Positions 23,370 through 31,134 of a stretch of DNA of 41,840 bases are shown here, one piece after another (the stretch's first letter is position 1; every line of letters begins with the position of its first letter). The position numbers and the translations under genes are program-made. Source of the DNA: an uncultured Bacteroidia bacterium (GTDB lineage: Bacteria; Bacteroidota; Bacteroidia; Bacteroidales; UBA932); the NCBI GenBank assembly GCA_902796555.1, contig CADBPR010000066.1, forward strand, positions 1 to 41,840, given 5' to 3'. A model generated the notes under the pieces. The model searched no databases and was not told the origin of the DNA. It saw nothing but the letters and a program-made list of their open reading frames with translations.

Positions 23370-24532
23370 GCCAGCAGATGGGCCAGCAGTACGCCCAGGT
23401 AGTTGCCGGCGGCATAGCCGATGATGCCGATGCTGAGCCCCGGCATCAGGACACGGCTGTTCTTCATGGAGGCGGCAATCATCGGAACGAAAGGCGGAGA
23501 GTTGATATACGTCACGGAGGCGATGACCGCCGTGTCGGCATCCACCTTGAACAGACGGGCCGAAAGCAGCTGGAGCGACAGCGACACGATTTCGATAAAA
23601 GCCAGGAAACCGATGGTATAGAGGGCGCCGCTGAAGTCCAGCGTGCGGACATTGGCCATGGAGGCGACCACCAGACTGAAGATGTAGATGCAATACATGC
23701 CGACTTCATAACCGTAGCGCCGCGCGTGAATCCGCTTGTTGAAAGAGGCGGCGATGCCCAGGGTCGTGATGGCCAGGATGAAGAACATCATGAAGGTGCC
23801 GGGCAGCAGTTTGGACAGGCCGAATCCGATGCCGGCGGACACACCGATGATCAGCACGGTGACGCCCAGCAGGATGCCGATGTCGCGCAGGCCGTCCCGG
23901 GTGAAAAGGCCGGCGTAGGGATTCTGATCCGCCTTGTCCAGTTGGGCCTGTATGGCCGCCTGATTGTTGTCTATAGTCTTGACAGGCAGGAATTTACGGG
24001 CGAGCCGGAAGCCGAATGACATGATGAACACCAGGTAGATGAAAGAAACAATCATATCATAGGTGTTCAGCAGGGCGTAGCGCTGTCCTTCCACCCCGAG
24101 CATCTGGCTGACGGCGGCCATGTTGACCGTTCCGCCGGTCAGGCAGGCGGCATACATGCCGGCGACCGTCGGCGCATCCTGGATATGGCCGGCGAAAATC
24201 GGGTAGCCCGCGACGACGCCGATGACGACGGCCAGCAGGCCGGTAATCATGGCAATCAGCACGTCCCGGGTCTCGCTCTTGCGATAGGTGAACGAGTACA
24301 GCATCAGGGGAATGGCCAGCGGCACCATGGCGTTGGTCAGCAGGTTCTGCACCTGTCCCGTGGCGGGACGCTGCGGCAGGACGCCGATATTGGCGATGAT
24401 GGCACCGATGAAATACAGAATCAGGATGGGGTCGATTTTCCTGAGCCATTTGATTTTACGCGACAGCCAGAGGACCAGCGCCGGCGTGCCCAGGAAAAAG
24501 ACCACGAGCAGGATGGTTGAGAGTACTTCCAT
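23366..24532 (-). CDS. DUF819 family membrane protein
   Basis: Integral membrane protein of 388 residues and about 11 hydrophobic helices, belonging to the DUF819 (YjcL-like) family. Recognisable stretches are LSRKIKWLRKIDPILILYFIGAI (about 24-46), GYPIFAGHIQDAPTVAGMYAACLTGGTVN with its glycine-rich loop, and YINSPPFVPMIAASMKN near the C terminus. The fold has been compared with transporters, but substrate and direction are not established, so I make no claim. The start is 5 bases from the lipoprotein stop and the end overlaps the acyltransferase start by four bases. It therefore belongs to the same operon as DUF1846 and the lipoprotein. Confidence 0.85.
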   Translation of the reverse strand: MEVLSTILLVVFFLGTPALVLWLSRKIKWLRKIDPILILYFIGAIIANIGVLPQRPATGQVQNLLTNAMVPLAIPLMLYSFTYRKSETRDVLIAMITGLLAVVIGVVAGYPIFAGHIQDAPTVAGMYAACLTGGTVNMAAVSQMLGVEGQRYALLNTYDMIVSFIYLVFIMSFGFRLARKFLPVKTIDNNQAAIQAQLDKADQNPYAGLFTRDGLRDIGILLGVTVLIIGVSAGIGFGLSKLLPGTFMMFFILAITTLGIAASFNKRIHARRYGYEVGMYCIYIFSLVVASMANVRTLDFSGALYTIGFLAFIEIVSLSLQLLSARLFKVDADTAVIASVTYINSPPFVPMIAASMKNSRVLMPGLSIGIIGYAAGNYLGVLLAHLLA

Positions 24533-24537
24533 GGCAA

Positions 24538-25122
24538 TCAGTCTTCCGCTTCTTCCTCACCGGAGAGCGCGTTGTAACCGGCATCCTTCAGGATATCCTG
24601 ATAACCGGGCAGAAATTTGCCGAAGCCTTTGTGGAGCCCTTTCTGGCCGGGCTGGAGGCTGAGCACCTTCCCGTCGGGCGATACGGCGGCATAATACGCA
24701 TCGAATACGGTGGTCACATCGTCCCGTTCGGCTTTGCCCGAGAAGACCATGTCGTAGCAGACGACAGCGTCCGCCAGACCTCCCAGGTCCATTTTCCGGA
24801 GCGCTTCCAGGATGTAGACATCCTTTTTCATGGCATCGTCGAAACGGTCGATTTTGCCGCGGTTGTTTTTGGCCACCGCCTTGGCCAGGAATTTTTCATC
24901 CTGCTTGTATTTGACTTCAAACGCTTTGATGCGCTGCTGGAGCAGCTGGCCATAGGTCAGGGAATCGGCCAGGGAAATCTGGCGGAGCGACAGCCGGCTT
25001 TCCGGCCCGACCTGGGCCTGGACATGGTCGATGACGGCCTGTTCCAGCGGGGTATACTTAGGGGCGCAGGCCACGCAGAGCAGGGCCAGGGCGAGGGATG
25101 TAACAAATCCTTTTTTCAGCAT
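24538..25122 (-). CDS. Hypothetical lipoprotein
   Basis: A 194-residue protein I do not recognise. The N terminus (MLKKGFVTSLALALLCVACAP) is a lipoprotein signal with lipobox CVAC (Cys19), so it is exported and lipid-anchored. The mature part is largely helical and charged: LTYGQLLQQRIKAFEVKY, and a lysine-rich stretch near residue 85. It ends in an acidic tail (GEEEAED). No catalytic motif is visible. It lies between DUF1846 (5 bases) and DUF819 (5 bases), so it is likely a partner in the same process. Confidence 0.75.
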   Translation of the reverse strand: MLKKGFVTSLALALLCVACAPKYTPLEQAVIDHVQAQVGPESRLSLRQISLADSLTYGQLLQQRIKAFEVKYKQDEKFLAKAVAKNNRGKIDRFDDAMKKDVYILEALRKMDLGGLADAVVCYDMVFSGKAERDDVTTVFDAYYAAVSPDGKVLSLQPGQKGLHKGFGKFLPGYQDILKDAGYNALSGEEEAED

Positions 25123-25127
25123 AGGTT

Positions 25128-26600
25128 TCAGTGTTTTTTGATTTTACGGATGGGGTCGCACGTAAGCCCGCAGCCGAGTTTGTTGAAGGTCTTGCGGTCC
25201 ACCTCGCTGAGCATCACGCAGGAATGGACCTGGCTCCCGACCAGCTTCGGCAGCTGTTCCAGGGCATGTTTGCAGTTCTCGTCCAGCAGGCTCATCATCG
25301 AGAGGGCCACCAGGACTTCGTCGGTGTGCAGGCGGGGGTTGTGGCCGTGCAGGTAGGTCACCTTCGTTTTGCTGATGGGCTCGATCATGGTCTGGGGAAT
25401 CAGTTTGACGTTGTGGGCGATGCCGGCCAGGTGCTTCATGGCGTTGAGGAGCAGTGCGGCGCTCGGGCCCAGCAGCGGGCTGGTTTCGGCGGTCAGGATG
25501 GTGCCGTCTTCCAGTTCGATGGCAGCCGTCGCGACGCCGGAACGGTCCAGCCGGTCATGGGCGGCGACGGTGGTCTTCCGGTCTGCCGTGGAAATCCGGC
25601 AACGTTTCATCAGCAGGGAAATCCGGCCGACCTCCACTTCGCTGGCCTTGCCGTCGGCCAGGTTGCAGAGGGCCGTATAGTAGCGGCGGATGATTTCCTG
25701 TCGGGAGGCTTCCCGGCAGACTTCGTCGTCGCTGATGCAGAAACCGACCATGTTCACCCCCATATCGGTCGGGGATTTGTACGGATTCTCACCGTAGATG
25801 TCCTCGAACAGGGCGTTCATGACCGGGAAGATTTCAATGTCGCGGTTGTAGTTGACGGCGGTGTCACCGTAGGCTTCCAGGTGGAACGGGTCAATCATAT
25901 TGACGTCATCCAGATCGGCCGTGGCCGCTTCGTAGGCCACATTGACGGGGTGGGCGAGCGAGAGGTTCCAGACCGGGAAGGTTTCGAATTTGGCGTAACC
26001 GGCCTTGATGCCCCGTTTGTTCTCCTGATAGAGCTGGCTCAGGCAGACGGCCATCTTGCCGCTGCCGGGACCGGGCGCGGTGACAACGACGAGGGGCCGG
26101 GTCGTTTCGACATAGTCGTTCTTGCCGAAACCTTCGTCCGAGTCAATCAGGGCGACATTGTTGGGATAGCCTTCGATGGTATGGTGGTAGTAGACCTTGA
26201 TGCCCATCTTTTCCAGCCGGCTGCGGTAGGCGTCCGCGCTGGCCTGGCCGTTGACGTGGGTAATCACCACGGAGTTGACTTCCAGACCGCGGGCGATGAA
26301 TTCATCCCGCAGGCGCAGAACGTCCATGTCGTAGGTAATGCCCAGGTCGGTGCGGACCTTGTTTTTCTCGATGTCGATGGCGCTGATTACGATGATAATC
26401 TCGGCGTCATCCTTCATCTGCATGAGCATTTTGAGCTTGCTGTCCGGCTCAAAACCCGGCAGGACGCGGCTGGCATGGTAGTCGTCGAACAGTTTTCCGC
26501 CGAACTCCATGTACAGTTTGTCACCGAAGTGGGTGATGCGCTCTTTGATGCGCTCCGATTGGATTTTGATGTATTTCTCGTTGTCGAACCCGTATTTCAT
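25128..26600 (-). CDS. DUF1846 (UPF0371) family protein
   Basis: Cytoplasmic protein of 490 residues, the full length of the DUF1846/UPF0371 family, whose biochemical role is unknown as far as I know. The N terminus MKYGFDNEKYIKIQSERI is family-typical, as are SRVLPGF (44-50) and GFGKNDYVET. VTAPGPGSGK (173-182) resembles a phosphate-binding loop and suggests nucleotide or phosphometabolite binding. Later stretches include NYNRDIEIFPVM and ADRKTTVAAHDR. No signal or membrane segment is present. It is the first gene of a four-gene operon followed by a lipoprotein, DUF819 and acyltransferase, with its promoter at 26636-26629. Confidence 0.88.
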   Translation of the reverse strand: MKYGFDNEKYIKIQSERIKERITHFGDKLYMEFGGKLFDDYHASRVLPGFEPDSKLKMLMQMKDDAEIIIVISAIDIEKNKVRTDLGITYDMDVLRLRDEFIARGLEVNSVVITHVNGQASADAYRSRLEKMGIKVYYHHTIEGYPNNVALIDSDEGFGKNDYVETTRPLVVVTAPGPGSGKMAVCLSQLYQENKRGIKAGYAKFETFPVWNLSLAHPVNVAYEAATADLDDVNMIDPFHLEAYGDTAVNYNRDIEIFPVMNALFEDIYGENPYKSPTDMGVNMVGFCISDDEVCREASRQEIIRRYYTALCNLADGKASEVEVGRISLLMKRCRISTADRKTTVAAHDRLDRSGVATAAIELEDGTILTAETSPLLGPSAALLLNAMKHLAGIAHNVKLIPQTMIEPISKTKVTYLHGHNPRLHTDEVLVALSMMSLLDENCKHALEQLPKLVGSQVHSCVMLSEVDRKTFNKLGCGLTCDPIRKIKKH

Positions 26601-26628
26601 ACTATCTGGATTAAATCAATACGGGATA

Positions 26629-26636
26629 CAAATATA
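26629..26636 (-). promoter_or_regulatory. -7 box of the DUF1846 operon
   Basis: Minus-strand TATATTTG (26636-26629) lies 28 bases before the ATG at 26600 and just downstream of the YitT-gene terminator, so it starts a separate four-gene transcript. Confidence 0.65.
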
Positions 26637-26657
26637 AGGAAAAAACCGGCCGCTCCC

Positions 26658-26698
26658 AAAAAAAAGAACGCCCATCCACGAAAAAAATGGACGGGCGT
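26658..26698 (-). terminator. Rho-independent terminator of the YitT-family gene
   Basis: On the minus strand ACGCCCGTCCA (26698-26688) pairs with TGGATGGGCGT (26678-26668), eleven pairs including one G-U, followed by eight T at 26665-26658. The G-U pairs only on this strand, so the direction is minus. Confidence 0.85.
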
Positions 26699-26741
26699 CG
26701 GTTTTTCTTTCCGCAGCAGAGAGAAGCGGTTAAAAAGGAAT

Positions 26742-27692
26742 CTATTCAGCTTTTGATTTTTTTCTGGGCAGGACGGTCAGCTGTGGTGTTTTGCGTTTTA
26801 CGTTCCATTTGCCGTAAATCTCGCTCACATTGCTGGCCGTAATAAAGGCATTGTAGCCCTTTTCCTTCATGAAATTGAAGAGCGCCGCATATTCGTCCTG
26901 GGTCAGCAGGCTGACCACTTCAATCTGCTCTTTGCCGGTAAAGCCTCCGTCCACGTGGTAAAGGCTGCAGCCGCGTTCCAGTTTTTCGATGATGAAACGG
27001 CGGATGGCTTCATGCTCATCCGAAATGATGCAGACCCGTTTGCGTTTGTTGAGGGTGTCCATGAAGTAGTCGACGGCGATGCCGTTGATCCAGGTGCCGA
27101 TCAGGCCGATGACCACCATGCGGAAGGGGTTGATGGCGAAGGCGGAGCAGCAGATCAGGGCGCCGGCAATCGTGACGGACGTGCCGATTTCGAAATGCAG
27201 GTATTTGTTGACGATTTTGGCCAGGATGTCCAACCCGCCGGTGGAAGCGTTGATGCGGAAGAGGATGGCCTGCGAGATGCTGAGCAGCAGCACGAAGCAG
27301 AGCAGGTCGAACCACGGGTCGTTCATCACGGAGGTGCCGTCGATAATCAGCTGGTCATACGGCAGAATGGCGGCCCACATGTCAATCAGCGGTCCCAGAA
27401 TCAAGGCCGTGTAGACCGTTTTCAACCCGAATTCATGCCCGATCAGAAACCAGGCCATCACGAGGAGAATCGCATTGATGACCACAATCAGGGTGGAAAC
27501 CTTGACCGTGAAGCCAATCTGGGCGAAAATCTCGGCCAGCACGATGCAGAAACCGGAGATGCTGCCGATGATAAGCTTGCTGGGCATCAGGAAATAATAG
27601 ACGGCGGCGGCCCCTACGGAAATACCCAGGGTCATAATGATGAGTTCTTTCCAGAACTTCCAGGTTGCCAACGGTTTGAAAAAATCGGTCAT
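26742..27692 (-). CDS. YitT family membrane protein with DUF2179 domain
   Basis: Inner-membrane protein of 316 residues. About five or six hydrophobic segments lie in the first two-thirds (for example ELIIMTLGISVGAAAVYYFL near residues 15-34). A soluble C-terminal DUF2179 domain follows from about residue 215 (KRKRVCIISDEHEAIRRFIIE), with the family motif YHVDGGFTGKEQIEVV. The ligand and transport role of YitT proteins are not established. I chose ATG 27692 rather than the TTG at 27713 seven codons upstream. It diverges from the porin gene, with a shared short intergenic region, and ends in a strong terminator. Confidence 0.85.
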   Translation of the reverse strand: MTDFFKPLATWKFWKELIIMTLGISVGAAAVYYFLMPSKLIIGSISGFCIVLAEIFAQIGFTVKVSTLIVVINAILLVMAWFLIGHEFGLKTVYTALILGPLIDMWAAILPYDQLIIDGTSVMNDPWFDLLCFVLLLSISQAILFRINASTGGLDILAKIVNKYLHFEIGTSVTIAGALICCSAFAINPFRMVVIGLIGTWINGIAVDYFMDTLNKRKRVCIISDEHEAIRRFIIEKLERGCSLYHVDGGFTGKEQIEVVSLLTQDEYAALFNFMKEKGYNAFITASNVSEIYGKWNVKRKTPQLTVLPRKKSKAE

Positions 27693-27710
27693 AGTCTTAG
27701 TTTTGTTTGT

Positions 27711-27740
27711 CAAATTTCTGTATTTTCATTGAAATTTCAA
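27711..27740 (-). promoter_or_regulatory. Possible promoter of the YitT-family gene
   Basis: Minus-strand TTG (27740-27738), a 19-base spacer and GAAATTTG (27718-27711) match the consensus except for the first base of the -7 box. It would give a leader of about 12 bases. Confidence 0.4.
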
Positions 27741-27758
27741 AATTTTTCTATAATTTCG
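27729..27758 (+). promoter_or_regulatory. Possible promoter of the porin gene
   Basis: TTG (27729-27731), a 19-base spacer and TAATTTCG (27751-27758), seven of eight consensus bases, lie 20 bases before the porin ATG. It overlaps the divergent YitT promoter. Confidence 0.45.
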
Positions 27759-27777
27759 TAACATATTTTAAGCAGAT

Positions 27778-28776
27778 ATGAAAAAATCCTTCATCGTGGG
27801 GCTGTTCCTGGCCCTCTGTGGCACACTGGGCGCTCAACCGACCGTCGACCGGCTGTTTTTCGACATGCGCGGCAGCCTGCATCAGGAAGTACGCGACGGC
27901 GCGTATGACAGTCAGTTCCAGGGGGAATACATCAATTTCCATCTGCTGGGCCACATCACGCCGACGGTGGATTACCGCATCCGTCAGCGCCTGAACAAGA
28001 AAGTATTCGACGAACGGAACATGTTCAATGCCACGGACTTCATGTATATCAACTGGCAGGCGACCCCGAAATGGAGTTTCCTCTTCGGCAAACATGCGGT
28101 CCTCATCGGCGGCTATGAATACGATGCGGCCCCGATTGACGTCTATTATTACAGCAAGTTCTGCGACAACCTGTATCAGGGATTCACCTTCGGCGCATCG
28201 GCGACCTACCAGCTGAATGAGAACCAGCGGTTTGTCCTGCAGGTCTGCAATTCGCCCCTTTCTCTGGGCCTGCAGACGATTTTTGCGTACAACCTGGCGT
28301 GGTGCGGCCGGATTTTCCCCTGGTGGAACACGATTTGGTCGGTTAACTTCGTGGAAGACAAGGACCGGCGGATGGTCAATTACATAGCCCTGGGCAACCA
28401 CATGCAGTTCGGTCCCGTCCTGTTTGACGTGGATATCATGAATCGCAGCGGATTCGGCCAGCAGCGCTTCCTGATGACCGATTATACCCTGATTTCCAAA
28501 ATTATCTGGAGCGTCGGGAAATGGAATATCTGCGCCAAAGCGGGTTATGAGAGCAACGATCTCGGAAATGTCGACGCCGAAGGACGCCCCTACGACGTGG
28601 TGATTGCCCCGGGCACGGAGTATTTCTACGCCGGTGCGGGTATCGAGTGGTTCCCCCTCGGGCGGGAGAACCTGCGCCTGCATGCGGTCTATTACCGCGA
28701 TAACGCCCTGCATTGCAACAATATCGAATTGGGTGCCACCTGGCGGGTGGATATCATCGGGAAGCCCGCGAAATAG
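27778..28776 (+). CDS. Outer-membrane beta-barrel porin (OprO/OprP-like)
   Basis: Exported protein of 332 residues with a signal peptide cleaved near LGAQ-PT (after residue 19 or 20). The mature sequence is rich in alternating aromatic/polar strands ending in aromatic residues (DFMYINWQATPKWSFLFGKH, GFTFGASATYQL, NICAKAGYE), as expected of a beta-barrel. The pattern resembles Bacteroidota proteins annotated as phosphate-selective porin O/P. The C terminus lacks the usual final Phe or Trp (it ends KPAK), so a terminal strand signal is not obvious. Substrate is unknown. It is monocistronic and diverges from the YitT gene; no terminator follows. Confidence 0.7.
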   Translation: MKKSFIVGLFLALCGTLGAQPTVDRLFFDMRGSLHQEVRDGAYDSQFQGEYINFHLLGHITPTVDYRIRQRLNKKVFDERNMFNATDFMYINWQATPKWSFLFGKHAVLIGGYEYDAAPIDVYYYSKFCDNLYQGFTFGASATYQLNENQRFVLQVCNSPLSLGLQTIFAYNLAWCGRIFPWWNTIWSVNFVEDKDRRMVNYIALGNHMQFGPVLFDVDIMNRSGFGQQRFLMTDYTLISKIIWSVGKWNICAKAGYESNDLGNVDAEGRPYDVVIAPGTEYFYAGAGIEWFPLGRENLRLHAVYYRDNALHCNNIELGATWRVDIIGKPAK

Positions 28777-28798
28777 GGTGAAATAGGCGGGAAAATCC

Positions 28799-28833
28799 TT
28801 GCGATTTGCCTGAGATTGTCGTACTTTTGTACG
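28799..28833 (+). promoter_or_regulatory. Promoter of the metY-metX-thrA operon with embedded palindrome
   Basis: TTG (28799-28801), a 20-base spacer and TACTTTTG (28822-28829) form the promoter. CGTAC (28820-28824) and GTACG (28829-28833) are inverted repeats around TTTT and enclose the -7 box, a good place for a repressor to act. The leader after it is too short for a SAM riboswitch. Confidence 0.65.
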
Positions 28834-28855
28834 TTTTTTTTATAAAACGGACAAT

Positions 28856-30136
28856 ATGTACAAAATCGACACCCGTTGCGTGCATGCCGGCTACCGCCCC
28901 GGAAAGGGCGAACCCCGCCAGATGCCCATTATCCAAAGTACGACCTTCAAATACGAGACGTCCGACCAGATGGGCCGGCTGTTCGACCTGGAGGATGCAG
29001 GCTATTTCTATACCCGGCTGCAGAATCCGACCTGCGACAATGTCGCCGCCCGTATCGCCGACCTGGAAGGCGGCGTCGGCGCCCTGCTGACTTCTTCCGG
29101 CCAGGCGGCCAACCTCTACGCCGTGCTGAATATCTGCCGTGCGGGAGACCATATCGTCTGTGCCAATAATATATATGGCGGCACCTTCAACCTCTTCGGC
29201 GTGACACTCCGGGGGCTGGGCATCGACGTGACGTTCGTCAGCCCGGATGCCTCCGAGGCTGAAATCGCGGCAGCCTTCCGCAAAGAAACCAAACTGCTGT
29301 TCGGGGAGACCATTTCCAATCCAGGCGTAGAAGTTCTTGATATTGAGCTTTTTGCACGTGTCGCCCATGCGCATGGTGTGCCGCTGATTGTAGACAATAC
29401 CTTTGCCACGCCGGTGCTGTGCCGGCCGTTCGAGTGGGGGGCGGACATCGTGACGCATTCCACGACCAAGTACATCGACGGGCACGGGGTGTCGGTCGGC
29501 GGCGCCCTGGTGGACAGCGGCAATTTCCCCTGGATGGAGCATGCCGACAAGTTCCCGGGCCTGACCACCCCCGACGCATCCTATCACGGACTGACCTATG
29601 CCGTCAAATTCGGCCCCGCCGCCTATATCACCAAGGCGGTGACCCACCTGATGCGCGACCTGGGGGCTATGCAGAGCCCGCAGAATGCCTTCTACCTGAA
29701 CCTCGGCCTGCAGACCCTGCATCTGCGGATGCGCCGGCACTGTGACAGCGCCCTGCAGGTGGCCCGCTGGCTGGAACAGCATCCTGCCGTCGCGTGGGTG
29801 CATTACAGCGGCCTGGAATCGGATCCTTTCCATGCCCAGCAGCAGAAATACCTGCCTGCGGGATGCTGCGGTGTCATCGCTTTCGGGCTCAAGGGCGGCC
29901 GTGCCTTCGACAACCGTTTCCTGGATGCCCTGCAGCTCGTTACCATCGAGACCCATGTGGCGGACTGCCATACCTGCGTCCTGCATCCGGCATCCCATAC
30001 CCATCGCCAACTCAGCGACGAACAGCTCCGTGCGGCCGGCGTGGCCCCGGACCTGATTCGGCTGAGCATCGGCCTGGAAGACCCGGAAGATATCATCGCG
30101 GACCTCTCGGCTGCCCTTGAACACGCCGCCCTGTGA
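28856..30136 (+). CDS. metY: O-acetylhomoserine aminocarboxypropyltransferase (sulfhydrylase)
   Basis: PLP enzyme of the Cys/Met-metabolism family that makes homocysteine from O-acetylhomoserine and sulfide. It has 426 residues, matching MetY rather than the shorter MetB/MetC (about 380). Marks are the start TRCVHAGYRP, the YTRLQNPTCD substrate loop (about residues 58-67), SSGQAANLYA, FGETISNPGVEVLD, and PLP Lys205 in HSTTKYIDGHGVSVGG. Downstream metX makes its substrate, which supports MetY over methionine gamma-lyase. The stop TGA overlaps the metX GTG start as GTGA. Confidence 0.93.
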   Translation: MYKIDTRCVHAGYRPGKGEPRQMPIIQSTTFKYETSDQMGRLFDLEDAGYFYTRLQNPTCDNVAARIADLEGGVGALLTSSGQAANLYAVLNICRAGDHIVCANNIYGGTFNLFGVTLRGLGIDVTFVSPDASEAEIAAAFRKETKLLFGETISNPGVEVLDIELFARVAHAHGVPLIVDNTFATPVLCRPFEWGADIVTHSTTKYIDGHGVSVGGALVDSGNFPWMEHADKFPGLTTPDASYHGLTYAVKFGPAAYITKAVTHLMRDLGAMQSPQNAFYLNLGLQTLHLRMRRHCDSALQVARWLEQHPAVAWVHYSGLESDPFHAQQQKYLPAGCCGVIAFGLKGGRAFDNRFLDALQLVTIETHVADCHTCVLHPASHTHRQLSDEQLRAAGVAPDLIRLSIGLEDPEDIIADLSAALEHAAL

Positions 30137-31131
30137 TTCGACAGGAAATACGGGTGACCCTGCCCCTGGAGGCGGGCGGCGTGCTGGAAGACGCGCGGAT
30201 TGTATTCCATACCTCCGCCCCTTCCCGTTGCGGACTGCCTGTCGTATGGATATGTCATGCTTTGACGGCCAACAGCGATCCGGAGGACTGGTGGCCCGAA
30301 ATGGTCGGCCCCGGAAAAGGAATTGACACGCTCCGCTGTTTCGTGGTCTGCGTCAATGTTCCGGGCTCGCCCTACGGGTCGGAAAGCCCGGCGTCGCTCC
30401 GTCCTGACGGAAGGCCCTGGCTGCTGGATTTTCCCCGGATTACCATCCGGGATATGGTACAAGCCCTCTCTGCCGTTCGCAGACACCTGGGGCTGCAACA
30501 CATTGACCGGCTGATCGGCAGCTCCATCGGCGGGTTCCAGGTGGTCGAATGGCTGCTGGCGGAACCGGACCTTTTCGGTCATGTATATCTGATGGCCACG
30601 GCCCCGCGGATTTCCCCCTATCTGTCGGCCTGCGTGGAAGCCCAGCGGATGGCGCTGGAGGCGGACCCGACCTTTCGGCAGGCGGCCGATATCCACGGCG
30701 GGGAAACGGGCCTGAAATGTGCCCGCGCCCAGGCGCTCATCAGCTATCGTTGTTTCCGGTGCTATGGCATGACACAGTCCGAGCCCGACCCGGACACGCT
30801 CTTTGCCGGCCGTGCGGCATCCTATGAACGGTATCAAGGCGAGAAACTGGTACGCCGCCAGTTTGACGCCTATTCCTATTATACCCTCTGCTATGCCCTG
30901 GACAGCCACAATGCCGGCCGGGGACGGGGCGGGGTAGCGGCAGCCCTGGGGCGTATCCGGGCCCGGGTGACCGTGATTGTCATTGATACGGATATGATTT
31001 TCCCGCCGGAAGAAGGCCGGCTGTGGGCCGGGTGGATTCCGGGCGTGCAACTCCGGGAGATTTCCTCCGATTTCGGCCATGACGGCTTCCTGTTGGAAAC
31101 GGCCCAAATAGCTGCGATTTTGAACGAATAG
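30133..31131 (+). CDS. metX: Homoserine O-acetyltransferase
   Basis: Alpha/beta-hydrolase-fold acyltransferase that acetylates homoserine from acetyl-CoA, the entry to the direct sulfhydrylation route. It has 332 residues. The nucleophile is Ser131 in GSSIGGFQ. The acid is Asp287 in DTDMIFPPEE and the base is His316 in GHDGFLLE, all family signatures. It starts with GTG 30133, which overlaps the metY stop by four bases, so translation is probably coupled. It ends 3 bases before thrA. Succinyl-CoA as an alternative donor cannot be excluded from sequence. Confidence 0.92.
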   Translation: MIRQEIRVTLPLEAGGVLEDARIVFHTSAPSRCGLPVVWICHALTANSDPEDWWPEMVGPGKGIDTLRCFVVCVNVPGSPYGSESPASLRPDGRPWLLDFPRITIRDMVQALSAVRRHLGLQHIDRLIGSSIGGFQVVEWLLAEPDLFGHVYLMATAPRISPYLSACVEAQRMALEADPTFRQAADIHGGETGLKCARAQALISYRCFRCYGMTQSEPDPDTLFAGRAASYERYQGEKLVRRQFDAYSYYTLCYALDSHNAGRGRGGVAAALGRIRARVTVIVIDTDMIFPPEEGRLWAGWIPGVQLREISSDFGHDGFLLETAQIAAILNE

Positions 31132-31134
31132 ATT

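Noticed and set aside
23370-23693. N-terminal extension of the acyltransferase (108 codons)
   Set aside because: It overlaps the DUF819 gene in another frame and reads as a low-complexity His/Arg-rich shadow; ATG 23369 fits the ATGA overlap.
28834-28855. SAM riboswitch before metY
   Set aside because: The leader is only about 20 bases and contains just a T run and AT-rich sequence.
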